Positions 1 through 9,857 of a stretch of 64,000 nt of DNA are shown in pieces. The number at the start of each line of letters is the position of its first letter. The first letter of the stretch is position 1. Made by a program: the position numbers and the translations under genes. The DNA comes from an uncultured Bacteroidales bacterium (GTDB lineage Bacteria > Bacteroidota > Bacteroidia > Bacteroidales > UBA932): assembly GCA_946403855.1 (NCBI GenBank), contig CAMJBH010000010.1, forward strand, positions 24,109 through 88,108, in the 5' to 3' direction. The notes beneath the pieces were generated by a model. That model was not told where the DNA came from, ran no database searches, and saw only the letters and a program-made list of their open reading frames with translations.

Positions 1-2
1 TC

Positions 3-1154
3 TATCACCTTGTAGATTGGCTTCAGAGCCTCGGAATAGACTTCCCTGGAATGGGACTGATGCATTACCTTTCATTCAGGGCAATGCTGGCAGTCGTCAT
101 CAGTATGCTCATAGCATTCCTGGCCGGCGGCAAGATTATCCGCTGGCTGCAGAAGCACCAGATAGGAGAAACCATACGCGACCTGGGTCTTGAAGGCCAG
201 ATGCAGAAAAAGGGCACTCCCACCATGGGCGGCATAATCATCATCATTTCCCTGCTCGGCTCCGCCCTGCTGGTCTGCCGCCTGGACAGCATCTACACCA
301 TTCTGCTTGTCGTCACCACGCTGTGGTGCGGCGGAATCGGATTCATGGACGACTACATTAAAGTGTTCAAGCACAATAAAGAAGGCCTCAGCGAGAAAGG
401 TAAGCTTATTCTTCAGTTCGGCCTCGGCCTCGTGGTAGCACTCACCGTGTGCATAAGCCCAGACATCCCCACCGACAGGCTCATCACCACGATTCCGTTC
501 GTAAAAGCCCATGAGTTCGATTATTCGTGGCTGTCGCCTTTCAAAGGGCAGCTCGGAGTTTATTGCTCCTGGGGCATATACATGGTGATGATCATCCTTG
601 TCACCCTCGCATGCTCCAACGGCACCAACCTCACCGACGGCATGGACGGACTGGCATCGGGAACATCGGCAATAGTGGGTGTGACGATAGGTGTTATGGC
701 CTGGCTGAGCGGCGACGTGATTGACGCCAAATACTTGAATATAATGCACATACCTGGCTCCGGCGAAGTAGCCATCTTTATGGCGGCATTTGTGGGGGCG
801 CTGATAGGCTTCCTGTGGTACAATACCTATCCCGCCCAGGTGTTCATGGGCGATTCAGGGAGCCTCACCATCGGCGGCATCATCGGCGTGAGCGCAGTGC
901 TCATCAGAAAGGAGCTCCTGCTTCCCCTTCTGTGCGGAATATTCCTGATGGAGAGCCTTTCCGTCATCATTCAGAGAACATGGTTTAAACATACCAAGCG
1001 TAAATACGGAGAAGGCCGGAGGGTTTTCCTCATGGCGCCGCTCCATCATCATTATCAGAAGAAAGGTATCCCTGAGCCGCGCATCGTAACGCGCTTTTGG
1101 ATTGTAGGTATTATTTTGGCCGTCTCCACATTGGCGGTACTGAAGATCAGATAG
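3..1154 (+). CDS. mraY: MraY, phospho-N-acetylmuramoyl-pentapeptide transferase (5' cut by window edge)
   Basis: Inner-membrane enzyme that moves phospho-MurNAc-pentapeptide from UDP onto undecaprenyl phosphate, giving lipid I. The reading frame is open from base 3 (YHLVDWLQSLG...), so the ATG at 51 is an internal Met and the true start lies a few codons outside the window; Bacteroidota MraY normally begins with such a segment. Family signatures seen: TPTMGG, the acidic FMDDYIK, DGMDGLA, and the APLHHHYQ histidine motif near the C-terminus, among about ten hydrophobic segments. It is first in a tightly packed dcw cluster; murD follows 2 bp after the stop. Identity is secure. Confidence 0.97.
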   Translation, partial: YHLVDWLQSLGIDFPGMGLMHYLSFRAMLAVVISMLIAFLAGGKIIRWLQKHQIGETIRDLGLEGQMQKKGTPTMGGIIIIISLLGSALLVCRLDSIYTILLVVTTLWCGGIGFMDDYIKVFKHNKEGLSEKGKLILQFGLGLVVALTVCISPDIPTDRLITTIPFVKAHEFDYSWLSPFKGQLGVYCSWGIYMVMIILVTLACSNGTNLTDGMDGLASGTSAIVGVTIGVMAWLSGDVIDAKYLNIMHIPGSGEVAIFMAAFVGALIGFLWYNTYPAQVFMGDSGSLTIGGIIGVSAVLIRKELLLPLLCGIFLMESLSVIIQRTWFKHTKRKYGEGRRVFLMAPLHHHYQKKGIPEPRIVTRFWIVGIILAVSTLAVLKIR

Positions 1155-1156
1155 TT

Positions 1157-2500
1157 ATGGAAAGAGTAGTTGTATTGGGCGGGGCCGAGAGCGGCGTTGG
1201 AGCTGCGGTGCTCGCAAAAGTTAAAGGATTTGACGTATTCCTTTCCGATAACGGAATCATCAAGGAAGAATACGCAGAGACCTTGCGCAAATGGGACATC
1301 CCGTTTGAGCAGGGAGGGCATACGCCGGAAAAGATATTGAATGCCAATGAAGTAATAAAGAGCCCCGGCATTCCGTCCACCGCCCCGATGATAAAGGCCC
1401 TCGCTTCGCAGGGAACGCACATCGTGTCTGAAATCGAATTCGCATCTCGCTACGACAGCGCCAAGAAGATTTGCATCACCGGATCGAACGGCAAGACCAC
1501 AACCACTTCCCTGATTCACTACCTTCTCAAGGAAGCCGGCCTCAACGTGGGTCTGGGCGGCAACATCGGCAAGAGCTACGCCTACCAGGTGGCCACTGAG
1601 AAGCACGACTACTACGTGCTGGAAATAAGCAGCTTCCAGCTCGACGACACCTACGATTTCAGGCCCGACATTGCAATCATCACCAACATAACGCCGGACC
1701 ATCTGGACCGTTACGACCACAAGATGGAGAACTACGTACGCGCTAAATTCAAAATTGTCCGCAACCTCCGTCCCGAAGACTGCTTTATTTTCGACTCCGA
1801 CGACGCCATAACCATAGAGCACCTCAGCAAGATAGTGCTGCAGGCCAAGATGCTGCCATTCAGCCAGCAAAAGAAGGACTTCAAGCAAGGAGCCTGGGTG
1901 GACGGCAACCGTATTGTCGTGAAATACGAACAGAGCGAGAGCGAAATATATCTGCGAGAACTCGCACTCGGAGGACGCCACAACATATACAACTCCATGG
2001 CAGCGGCCCTGGCCGCCAAGGCCTCCGGAATCGAGGACGAAGTGATACGCAACTCGCTGAAGAGCTTCTCCCCCATCGAACACCGTCTGGAGCCGGTCCT
2101 CAGCATACGCGACGTCATGTACATCAACGACTCCAAGGCCACGAACGTAGATTCGGCATGGTACGCACTTGAGTGCCAGACCAGGCCCGTGGTGTGGATA
2201 GTGGGCGGAACCGACAAAGGCAACGACTACAGCGTCCTGAACGACCTGGTGAAAGAAAAGGTCAAGGAAATCATATGCCTCGGTGTTGACAACAGAAAGA
2301 TACACGAGGCCTTCGCAGGCATAGTGGGAGAAGATCATATAGTCGATACCGCCAGCGCGGAGCAGGCTGTACAGAAGGCCAGCATGCTGGCCAAGGCCGG
2401 AGACGTGGTGCTCCTGAGCCCCTGCTGCGCCAGCTTCGACCTGTTCAAGAACTACGAAGACCGCGGAACACAGTTTAAAAACGCAGTAAGAAGGCTTTAG
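1157..2500 (+). CDS. murD: MurD, UDP-N-acetylmuramoylalanine--D-glutamate ligase
   Basis: Cytoplasmic Mur ligase adding D-Glu to UDP-MurNAc-L-Ala with ATP. The frame is open further upstream, but the ATG at 1157, 2 bp after the mraY stop, gives the normal N-terminus (MERVVVLGG, nucleotide-binding fold) and 447 residues. The Mur ligase P-loop GSNGKTT is at residues 109-115, followed by central-domain motifs (ISSFQLD, TPDHLDRY) and the C-terminal ligase domain (NDSKATN). ftsW starts 3 bp downstream. The 482-residue frame on the opposite strand is a shadow. Confidence 0.97.
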   Translation: MERVVVLGGAESGVGAAVLAKVKGFDVFLSDNGIIKEEYAETLRKWDIPFEQGGHTPEKILNANEVIKSPGIPSTAPMIKALASQGTHIVSEIEFASRYDSAKKICITGSNGKTTTTSLIHYLLKEAGLNVGLGGNIGKSYAYQVATEKHDYYVLEISSFQLDDTYDFRPDIAIITNITPDHLDRYDHKMENYVRAKFKIVRNLRPEDCFIFDSDDAITIEHLSKIVLQAKMLPFSQQKKDFKQGAWVDGNRIVVKYEQSESEIYLRELALGGRHNIYNSMAAALAAKASGIEDEVIRNSLKSFSPIEHRLEPVLSIRDVMYINDSKATNVDSAWYALECQTRPVVWIVGGTDKGNDYSVLNDLVKEKVKEIICLGVDNRKIHEAFAGIVGEDHIVDTASAEQAVQKASMLAKAGDVVLLSPCCASFDLFKNYEDRGTQFKNAVRRL

Positions 2501-2503
2501 CAC

Positions 2504-3883
2504 ATGTCCGGGAAGAAACGCACAGTCTGGAATTTCTTCGAGAGAATCGAAGGTGACAAGGTGGTCTGGATCATCGTCTTGATGTTGATCCTGATTTCCA
2601 TCGTGTGCATATTCTCCTCCACATCCCGTTTGTTGGAGGGAAGCCAGACGCGTCTCGACATAGTAAAGAGCCAGCTCTTTGTGGTGGCCGCCGGGCTCGT
2701 GCTTATAATCATCTGCTACAACATAAAGAACATCAAGCTGTTCCGCTGGCTCTCACAATTCGGAGCGATACTGTCGTTCGGCTTGCTGGCTCTGCTGCTG
2801 CTCAAGATAGACACCCCGTTCGTACGTTCCATCGAACTCAACGGTGCAAGGCGAATTCTCCAGATAGCAGGCATCCAGGTGCACGTGTTCGAAGTTGTGA
2901 AGGTGGCCATGGTGCTGTATCTCGCCTGGGCGCTGGACGCTCTCAAAAAGGGAGAACTCAAGGGGCCCAAGAAAATAATCTGGAAGAAAGTGCTGTATAT
3001 CTACATGCCTTTCGTGACGATACTGCTGATGATCATCCCCGGAAGTAACTCCGCCGCCCTGTTCATCGGAGGCATCATGTTCCTGGTGATTCTGCTGGGC
3101 GGTGGCAACTTGCGCGACATGGCAATACTTGCAGCTGCCGCCACAGCGCTCATTGCCGGCTCATGGGGCATCTACGAGATAAGCGACCACAAATTGATGG
3201 GCCGAATTGGTACCGCCATCAGCCGTATCTCGGAGAGCGAAGACTGGGAGCAGAAAGTACTTGATTCCAGGCCCGGCTCCGATGAATACTACAAGGCCCT
3301 GGATAAAATACGCCAGCCATACAGCGCCAAGATAGCCATCAAAGAAGGTGGAATACTCGGAAAGGGTCCCGGCCAGAGCACTCAGCGCTACGTAGTCCCC
3401 GACATTTCCGAAGACTACATGTACAGCTTCATCATAGAAGAATACGGCCTCTGGGGTGCGCTCATAGTGATTTTCCTCTATGTCTCGCTCATGGCCAGAG
3501 GGTCTATAATAGTCCGCAACTGCGGCAAGGATACTTACGCAAAACTCACCGTGGCCGGACTCTGTCTGCTGATCACCGGACAAGCCTTCCTGCATATGTT
3601 CGTCAATGCCGACATAGGCCCCATGACCGGACAGACCCTGCCGCTCATAAGCCACGGAAACAGCGCCTTCCTGTGCTTCAGCCTGGCATTCGGCATCATT
3701 CTGTCGTTCAGCCGCATAGCCCAGAGGAGGATAGAAAAGGAGCAGCGCGATGCGCAGCCTCTCATAGAGCTCAAAGAGAATGTGCAGGCAGGTCTTGAAG
3801 ACCTGGACGACTTCGAGACAAACGGAGCTCCCATGGAAGAAGAAGATAGTATAGAAGATGAAATGAACGATTATGGAATATAG
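2504..3883 (+). CDS. ftsW: FtsW, SEDS-family septal peptidoglycan polymerase
   Basis: Multi-pass SEDS glycosyltransferase that polymerises lipid II at the septum, normally with a class B PBP. The 459-residue protein has about ten hydrophobic segments. The extracytoplasmic loop carries the family's acidic site (VPDISEDYMYSF), and the late GPMTGQTLPLISHG motif matches the SEDS signature G-x-x-P-x-T-G-x-x-x-P-x-x-S. The C-terminal tail of about 50 residues is strongly acidic (DLDDFET, EEEDSIEDE), presumably cytoplasmic. The position between murD and murG fits FtsW rather than RodA. Its 3' end overlaps murG by 11 bp, suggesting translational coupling. Confidence 0.95.
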   Translation: MSGKKRTVWNFFERIEGDKVVWIIVLMLILISIVCIFSSTSRLLEGSQTRLDIVKSQLFVVAAGLVLIIICYNIKNIKLFRWLSQFGAILSFGLLALLLLKIDTPFVRSIELNGARRILQIAGIQVHVFEVVKVAMVLYLAWALDALKKGELKGPKKIIWKKVLYIYMPFVTILLMIIPGSNSAALFIGGIMFLVILLGGGNLRDMAILAAAATALIAGSWGIYEISDHKLMGRIGTAISRISESEDWEQKVLDSRPGSDEYYKALDKIRQPYSAKIAIKEGGILGKGPGQSTQRYVVPDISEDYMYSFIIEEYGLWGALIVIFLYVSLMARGSIIVRNCGKDTYAKLTVAGLCLLITGQAFLHMFVNADIGPMTGQTLPLISHGNSAFLCFSLAFGIILSFSRIAQRRIEKEQRDAQPLIELKENVQAGLEDLDDFETNGAPMEEEDSIEDEMNDYGI

Positions 3884-5003
3884 GAAACTCAGAGTCATAA
3901 TAAGCGGCGGCGGCACCGGCGGGCACATTTTCCCGGCTGTGTCTATAGCCAAGAAGCTTAAGGAAGTGAATCCCGAGACCGAGATTCTCTTCGTGGGTGC
4001 AGAAGGCAAGATGGAGATGGAAAAGGTTCCCCGCGAGGGTTTCCGCATTATCGGACTGCCCATTACCGGCTTGCAGCGCCAGCTCACCCTGCACAACATT
4101 GCCAACGACATCAAAGTGCCGTTCAAGTTTGTGGGAAGCATTCGCAAGGCCAGGACCATCATCAAGAACTTCCAGCCCGACATAGCCGTGGGCGTGGGCG
4201 GTTACGCCAGCGCTCCCCTGCTCATGGCGGCGACACGCATGAATATCCCCTCCCTCATTCAGGAGCAGAACGGGTTCGCAGGACTCACCAACAAATTGCT
4301 GGGCAACAAAGTGCAGAGCATTTGCGTGGCCTACGAGGGTATGGAGAAATTTTTCCCTGCCGACAAGATTGTCATGAGCGGCAATCCCATACGTCCAGAG
4401 ATGCATCCTTACAGCGAAAAAGAGCGCATCGAGGGCCTGAGCCTGTTCGGTTTCGACCCTTCCAAGCGGCATATCTTTGTTGTAGGCGGCAGCCTCGGAA
4501 GCGGAACCCTCAACAAGGCCATGAAAGCCTGGATCGAAGCCGGACGCCCCGGAGGAGAAGACGTGGAGGTGCTGTGGCAGTGCGGCAAATACTACAAAGC
4601 CGGAATTGATGAATTCATGGCAGCACACCCTGCAAAGGGCGTCATACACAGCGACTTCATCAGCCGCATGGACCTGGCATACGCAATGGCGGATGTGATA
4701 ATCAGCCGCAGCGGAGCTTCTTCCGTATCGGAAATCTGCGCCACCGCCAAAGCCGCGGTGTTCGTGCCCTCCCCCAACGTGGCCGAAGACCATCAGACAC
4801 ATAACGCCATGGCTCTGGTGCGCAAAGACGCGGCCCTGCTCGTCAAGGACGCCGACGCAGAAAAGGACCTGCTGCCCACCGCCCTCAAATTGGTACATGA
4901 CCCCGAAAGGATAGCGCAACTGGAGAAGAACGCCCTGGCGATGGCCCTTCCCGACGCTGCGATGACAATAGTTAACGAAATATACAAGATACTGGAAAAA
5001 TGA
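3873..5003 (+). CDS. murG: MurG, UDP-GlcNAc:lipid I GlcNAc transferase
   Basis: Peripheral inner-membrane GT28 enzyme converting lipid I to lipid II. The 376 residues begin MEYRKLRVIISGGGTGGHIF, containing the family's glycine-rich loop and catalytic-region histidine (GGTGGH). QEQNGFAG and the second-domain UDP-GlcNAc signature (SRSGASSVSEI) are present. The start lies inside ftsW and the stop overlaps murC by 4 bp (ATGA), so the ftsW-murG-murC stretch is translationally coupled. Confidence 0.97.
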   Translation: MEYRKLRVIISGGGTGGHIFPAVSIAKKLKEVNPETEILFVGAEGKMEMEKVPREGFRIIGLPITGLQRQLTLHNIANDIKVPFKFVGSIRKARTIIKNFQPDIAVGVGGYASAPLLMAATRMNIPSLIQEQNGFAGLTNKLLGNKVQSICVAYEGMEKFFPADKIVMSGNPIRPEMHPYSEKERIEGLSLFGFDPSKRHIFVVGGSLGSGTLNKAMKAWIEAGRPGGEDVEVLWQCGKYYKAGIDEFMAAHPAKGVIHSDFISRMDLAYAMADVIISRSGASSVSEICATAKAAVFVPSPNVAEDHQTHNAMALVRKDAALLVKDADAEKDLLPTALKLVHDPERIAQLEKNALAMALPDAAMTIVNEIYKILEK

Positions 5004-6361
5004 AGGACGGCAAACTGAAATATGTCTATTTCATAGGAATAGGAGGAATAGGCATGAGCGCTTTGGCCCGCTGGTACAAATATCGCGGGCTGGAGGTGTC
5101 GGGTTACGACCGCACCCGCTCCGACCTTACCTCCGCGCTCGAAGCTGAAGGCATAGGAGTCCACTACGAAGATAATCCGTCCGCAATTCCGACCGACGCC
5201 GCTTCAACGCTTGTGATTTATACTCCCGCCGTACCTGAATCGTTCGGCGAGTTGCAGTTCGTGCTGAACAACGGCTACAAGGTGGTAAAGCGTTCTCGCG
5301 CTCTCGGAGAGATAACCCGCGACCAGACCCTTCTGGCCGTAGCCGGCACCCACGGCAAGACCACCACCTCCACGCTCATAGCCCACATCCTCACCGAATC
5401 CGGCGACGGATGCTCGGCATTCCTGGGCGGCATTTCGAAAAACTACGGATCCAACCTGCTCATGAGCCGCGGCTCAACCGTGGTGGCAGAAGCCGATGAA
5501 TTCGACCGTTCTTTCCTGCAGCTCCATCCTGCTATCGCCGTAATCACGGCCATGGATGCAGACCATCTGGACATCTACGGCGACCTGGAGCATGTGCAGG
5601 AAGCATTCAGGGAATTTGCATCTCAAGTCCATGAGACAATAATACTTAAGTACGGCCTGCCCATCAGGCCCGACCAGGTAAGCGCCCGCATATTCACCTA
5701 TCATTTCGACGATGCACGGGCCGACTTCCACAGCACCAACCTGCGTCTGGACGGTTCCGGCCACTACACCTTCGACCTTGTATATCCGGGAGGCACCCTC
5801 AAGGATATACGCTCCGGTGCGCTGGGTTGGGTGAACGTAGAGAACAGCGTGGCGGCAGCCGCGGCATGCCTGTGCTACGGCGCTGACGGCCAGAAGGTAC
5901 GTCACGCAATAGGCAGTTTCCGGGGGGCACAGCGCCGCCTCGACGAGCACGTAAACCGTCCCGGACTTGTCTATATCGACGATTATGCGCATCATCCGGC
6001 CGAGTTGGCAAGCGCCATCTCGTCTATCCGCGAGATCTTCCCCGGACGCAAAATCACCGGAGTGTTCCAGCCGCATCTTTATACCCGCACCAGGGACTTT
6101 GCTCCCGAGTTCGCCAGCGCCCTCAGCGCTCTGGATAAGCTCATCCTGCTCGACATCTACCCCGCCAGGGAGGAGCCTATCCCGGGTGTGACTTCGGAGC
6201 TGATTTTCAAGGATGTAACCGCACCCGAAAAAATGCTGATACGTAAAGAAGAGCTGATGGACACCCTGGCCGGCGAAAAACTGGACGTGCTGGTAACGTT
6301 CGGCGCCGGCAACATAGACCGCTTTATAGAACCCATAACCACAATGCTCAACGGAAGATGA
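5000..6361 (+). CDS. murC: MurC, UDP-N-acetylmuramate--L-alanine ligase
   Basis: First Mur ligase, adding L-Ala to UDP-MurNAc in the cytoplasm. The N-terminal Rossmann motif FIGIGGIGMSALA is at residues 11-23, the ATP P-loop GTHGKTT at 116-122, and the central motif TAMDADHLDIYG and C-terminal DDYAHHPAE are present. The length (453) is normal. The order mraY-murD-ftsW-murG-murC-ftsQ is the usual Bacteroidota dcw order. Start and stop both overlap neighbours by 4 bp. Confidence 0.97.
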   Translation: MKDGKLKYVYFIGIGGIGMSALARWYKYRGLEVSGYDRTRSDLTSALEAEGIGVHYEDNPSAIPTDAASTLVIYTPAVPESFGELQFVLNNGYKVVKRSRALGEITRDQTLLAVAGTHGKTTTSTLIAHILTESGDGCSAFLGGISKNYGSNLLMSRGSTVVAEADEFDRSFLQLHPAIAVITAMDADHLDIYGDLEHVQEAFREFASQVHETIILKYGLPIRPDQVSARIFTYHFDDARADFHSTNLRLDGSGHYTFDLVYPGGTLKDIRSGALGWVNVENSVAAAAACLCYGADGQKVRHAIGSFRGAQRRLDEHVNRPGLVYIDDYAHHPAELASAISSIREIFPGRKITGVFQPHLYTRTRDFAPEFASALSALDKLILLDIYPAREEPIPGVTSELIFKDVTAPEKMLIRKEELMDTLAGEKLDVLVTFGAGNIDRFIEPITTMLNGR

Positions 6362-7113
6362 AAATCACTCCCAAGCACATACTTGCGCTCGTCTCGCTCA
6401 CGCTGATACTAGCCACATTCGGAATCATGGTCGGATGTGGACGTGCCGAGCGCGGGAAAGTATTGTGCAACGCCCTCGACGTCCAGATAAAGGACAAGTA
6501 TGAATTCGTGACCCAGGAAGACATACGGAACTTCCTGGACAGGCACTACGGGGCGTACATTGGAGTGAGGATAGACAGCCTTGACCTCGGGCGCATAGAG
6601 AATATGCTCGAAGAAAAAAGGGTTGTGATGCAGAGCGAAGCTTGGACTACGCGTGACGGCGTGCTGCACATAAGCATCGTCCAGAGGGCGCCGGCAATCC
6701 GCTTCCAGCGCGGCGACCAGGGGTTCTACATGGATGAAACCGGGTTTACTTTCCCGCTGCACAGCAGCTACACCGCCGACGTGCCGCTCATAGAGGGCAA
6801 CATACCCCCCATCGAGAACGGAGAAAGCAAGGAATGGGGATCCGGAGTGCTGGAGCTCATGGCTTACATACGCGGATCCAAACAATGGAAGGATAAAATA
6901 GAAAAAGTGAGCGTCAATAGCGCAGGAGACATAGAACTGAAAGCGACAGAAGGGAAAGAAAAGTTCATTTTCGGCTATCCCGACGACATACAGGCCAAGT
7001 TTGGAAGGATGGGCAAATACTATTCTCACATACGTCCGTCCAAAGACGAGGGCTACTACAAGAGCGTTAACTTGAAATACAACCATCAAATAATATGCAG
7101 GAAAGATATATAG
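6358..7113 (+). CDS. ftsQ: FtsQ/DivIB-type cell division protein
   Basis: Single-pass divisome protein linking early and late division proteins. One N-terminal transmembrane segment (residues about 8-27, ILALVSLTLILATFGIMVG) is followed by a periplasmic POTRA-like domain (residues about 45-115, from YEFVTQEDIRNFL to the VQRAPAIRF strand) and a beta domain. Sequence conservation in this family is low, so the call rests on topology, the 251-residue length, the POTRA pattern and the position between murC and ftsA. The 3' end overlaps ftsA by 19 bp. A lone Cys follows the TM segment (VGCGR) but the context favours a TM anchor over a lipobox. Confidence 0.88.
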   Translation: MKITPKHILALVSLTLILATFGIMVGCGRAERGKVLCNALDVQIKDKYEFVTQEDIRNFLDRHYGAYIGVRIDSLDLGRIENMLEEKRVVMQSEAWTTRDGVLHISIVQRAPAIRFQRGDQGFYMDETGFTFPLHSSYTADVPLIEGNIPPIENGESKEWGSGVLELMAYIRGSKQWKDKIEKVSVNSAGDIELKATEGKEKFIFGYPDDIQAKFGRMGKYYSHIRPSKDEGYYKSVNLKYNHQIICRKDI

Positions 7114-8603
7114 CGACTGTCGATCTGGGCACCTCGAAACTCGCACTCTGCGTAGCAAAGGTCACCGGCGAGAACGTCCAGATCATCTACTACAAGGAGC
7201 GCCCCTCACAAGGCGTTCGCTACAACTGCATCTTCAACCCCAGCAAGGCGGCAGTTCCCCTGCGTTCAGCCATCGCCGAGGCCGAAGATGAACTGCAGAT
7301 AAAGATTTCGCAGGTGGTGGTAGGTCTCCCGCGCTATCATGTGCACCAGGAGACCGGCAGCGCCAAGATAGAGCGCACCGACCCTTCATCCATCATCAGC
7401 GAAGATGAAATATCGGCGCTCAAGAACATGGCGCTCGACAACTATCCCCTTACCGACCGCAAGAACGAGCTCATCTATGGCGCTGTGCCCCAATCGTTTG
7501 CCACAGAAGACTACATAGGCGGTGAGGACGATGTCGTGGGGTCCACAAGCGACACGCTGTCCGGCAACTTCAAAATTTTTGTCGGTCTCAAGAAGGCCGT
7601 ACAGAACATAGACATCATGCTCAATGATGCCGGAGTCGCTCTCGCCCAAGCCATATTCACGCCGTCCGCAGTCGGAGAAGCCGTTCTGAAAGACGACGAG
7701 ATGACCAACGGAGTGGCGCTCGTGGAGATGGGCGGCGGAGTAACCTCGCTTTCGATCTACCAAGGCGGGATCATGCGTTACTTTGCCTCTATCCCCTTCG
7801 GAGGGAAAAGCATCACCACCGACATTAGGCTCGAATGCGCATTCGACGACACTCTGGCCGAAAACATCAAGCTCGCTTTCGGCGCTTGCCTGCCCGACAA
7901 GCTCCAGAGCATGGGCGACAAGGTGCTGCAAATCAACGACGAAGAGAATGGCACGTACGAGCATCTGGGCATCAAATATCTGTCTGAGATCATAACCAGC
8001 CGCTGCCGCGAAATCGTCCAGGCCATACTTTACCTGATACAGGAAAGCGGTTTTGCCGACAGACTCCGCTGCGGAATCGTGCTCACCGGCGGATGCGCCA
8101 ACCTTGCCAACCTCACCAATCTCATAAAAGATGAATCCGGGTACAACGTGAGGGTGGGCTTCCCGTTGGCCAGGAAATTCAGTTCCGACGGTTGTCCGGG
8201 AATTGGCGAGGCCGAAGCAGCCGCATCCGTAGGCATGGTGCTGGAAGCCAGCGCAGACCCCTTCCTGAACTGCATCACCGAGGCAATACAGCCGGAGCCT
8301 CAACCCCAGCCGGAGCCTCAACCCCAGCCGGATGTAGTGATCGACTCCAACGGACAAGGTTCTCTGTTCGGAGACAAAGACTTCGACAGCAATGTCACCA
8401 AGAAGATAGTCAAGATGCCCGGCGAGAAGAAGAACAGGGAGCGCAAGTCCAAACCGCAGACGGCAAACGACAAACCTGGCGGATTCAAGATCTTCTGGGA
8501 CAAGATGGGACAGAAAGTAGGTTCCGTGTTCAAAGACGGCTTTGAGGGTGTGCTGGGCGGACTCTACGACGAAATGGGCAACACTGAAAACGAGGAGAAA
8601 TAA
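7095..8603 (+). CDS. ftsA: FtsA, actin-like divisome membrane tether
   Basis: Actin-fold ATPase that anchors FtsZ filaments to the membrane. The N-terminus shows the phosphate-1 motif (VDLGTSKLALCV), with later nucleotide-binding motifs (GVALVEMGGGVTSLSIY; VLTGGCANL). At 502 residues it is longer than typical. Residues about 399-414 are a Pro/Gln/Glu run (EPQPQPEPQPQPD) encoded by an 18-bp direct repeat at about 8290-8330. Behind it lie a basic linker and a C-terminal amphipathic stretch (FKIFWDKMGQKVGSVF), the expected membrane-targeting helix. ftsZ follows after 3 bp. Confidence 0.95.
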   Translation: MQERYIATVDLGTSKLALCVAKVTGENVQIIYYKERPSQGVRYNCIFNPSKAAVPLRSAIAEAEDELQIKISQVVVGLPRYHVHQETGSAKIERTDPSSIISEDEISALKNMALDNYPLTDRKNELIYGAVPQSFATEDYIGGEDDVVGSTSDTLSGNFKIFVGLKKAVQNIDIMLNDAGVALAQAIFTPSAVGEAVLKDDEMTNGVALVEMGGGVTSLSIYQGGIMRYFASIPFGGKSITTDIRLECAFDDTLAENIKLAFGACLPDKLQSMGDKVLQINDEENGTYEHLGIKYLSEIITSRCREIVQAILYLIQESGFADRLRCGIVLTGGCANLANLTNLIKDESGYNVRVGFPLARKFSSDGCPGIGEAEAAASVGMVLEASADPFLNCITEAIQPEPQPQPEPQPQPDVVIDSNGQGSLFGDKDFDSNVTKKIVKMPGEKKNRERKSKPQTANDKPGGFKIFWDKMGQKVGSVFKDGFEGVLGGLYDEMGNTENEEK

Positions 8604-8606
8604 GCC

Positions 8607-9857
8607 ATGTTCGAAGAATTCAATAACATAGACCTGGAGGTCACCACTCCTAACGACTGGAAACGTTCAGACCAGATAATCAAGGTCATAGGCGTTGGCG
8701 GCGGCGGATGCAACGCCGTATCGTACATGTACCGCACAGGCATTGAAGGATGCAGCCTCGTAGTGTGCAACACCGACTCTCAGGCCCTGGAGCGCAGCCC
8801 CGTTCCCGTCAAGATTCAGATGGGAGCAGGCCTCGGCGCCGGCACCAATCCCATCAAGGGACGCAATGCCGCTCTCGACAGCCAGGCTGAGATAGAAAAG
8901 AAGATTATCGACACAGGCACGCGGATGCTCTTCATCACCGCTGGGATGGGCGGCGGCACAGGCACCGGAGCCACTCCCATCATTGCCAAGATGGCCAAGG
9001 AGAAAGGCATCCTGACGGTGGCCGTTGTCACCCTTCCGTTCAAAAACGAAGGCGACAGGGCCATGTCGCGCGCCATCGACGGTATCCAGGAGCTGGAGAA
9101 GAACGTAGATTCCCTGCTGATAATCAACAACGAGAAGCTCTACGAACACTTCGGCGACCAGCTGACCCACAACGCATTCCCCAAGGCCGATGAAGTGCTC
9201 ACCACCGCCGTCAAGGGCATCATTGAAATCATCCAGAAGCCCGGATACATCAACGTGGACTTCGAGGACGTGATGACCATGATGAAGGACAGCGGAATGG
9301 CCCTCATGGGCTACGGCGAGGGCAGCGGCAAAGACCGCATCGCAGACGCCGTGCGGCAGGCCTTCGAGTCTCCCCTGCTCAATGACTTCGACCTCACCAC
9401 CGCCAAGAACGTGCTGGTGAACATCACTGGCGGCAAGAACGAGCAGGGCCTCACCATGGACGACATGTCTGAAATCAACAGACGTATAGACGAATACACA
9501 GGCGGCGCCAACAACTTCAAGCGCGGCCTCATCTGGGACGAAAGCCCGGACGTGGGAGACCACATCCACATCACGTCCATAGTTACCGGGCTCAAATTCA
9601 TAGACATTGTGGGTTCGCGCCGTGACATGGGCAACTACATCATGATCACCCGCAACTTTAAATACGACAAAACTGAGGCGGCAAGCACAAAGGGAATCAG
9701 CATCAACGAGAGCAACGTGGGTTCCCGAATAGGATACAGTTCTTCGGACAACCTGCGTGCCTTCCGTTTCGACCCCGAGCACAAGCCAGCATTGGTGGTA
9801 GCTCCGGGCGACCCTCTCTCAGACCTCGAAAATATACCGGCAATACGCAGAACATGA
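8607..9857 (+). CDS. ftsZ: FtsZ, tubulin-like division GTPase
   Basis: Polymerising GTPase that forms the Z ring. The 416-residue protein has the tubulin signature GGGTGTGATP (residues 115-124), the N-terminal GVGGGGCNAV loop, and the T7 synergy loop NVDFEDV that supplies catalytic residues to the neighbouring subunit. A variable linker leads to a conserved C-terminal peptide ending IPAIRRT, the site normally bound by FtsA. The linker is short. The stop overlaps the gltX start by 4 bp, so division and glutamyl-tRNA charging are coupled transcriptionally here. Confidence 0.98.
   Translation: MFEEFNNIDLEVTTPNDWKRSDQIIKVIGVGGGGCNAVSYMYRTGIEGCSLVVCNTDSQALERSPVPVKIQMGAGLGAGTNPIKGRNAALDSQAEIEKKIIDTGTRMLFITAGMGGGTGTGATPIIAKMAKEKGILTVAVVTLPFKNEGDRAMSRAIDGIQELEKNVDSLLIINNEKLYEHFGDQLTHNAFPKADEVLTTAVKGIIEIIQKPGYINVDFEDVMTMMKDSGMALMGYGEGSGKDRIADAVRQAFESPLLNDFDLTTAKNVLVNITGGKNEQGLTMDDMSEINRRIDEYTGGANNFKRGLIWDESPDVGDHIHITSIVTGLKFIDIVGSRRDMGNYIMITRNFKYDKTEAASTKGISINESNVGSRIGYSSSDNLRAFRFDPEHKPALVVAPGDPLSDLENIPAIRRT

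Noticed and set aside
1055..2503. 482-codon open frame on the - strand opposite murD
   Set aside because: Shadow frame: the + strand encodes a complete MurD with all motifs; the antisense translation has no signal or domain pattern.
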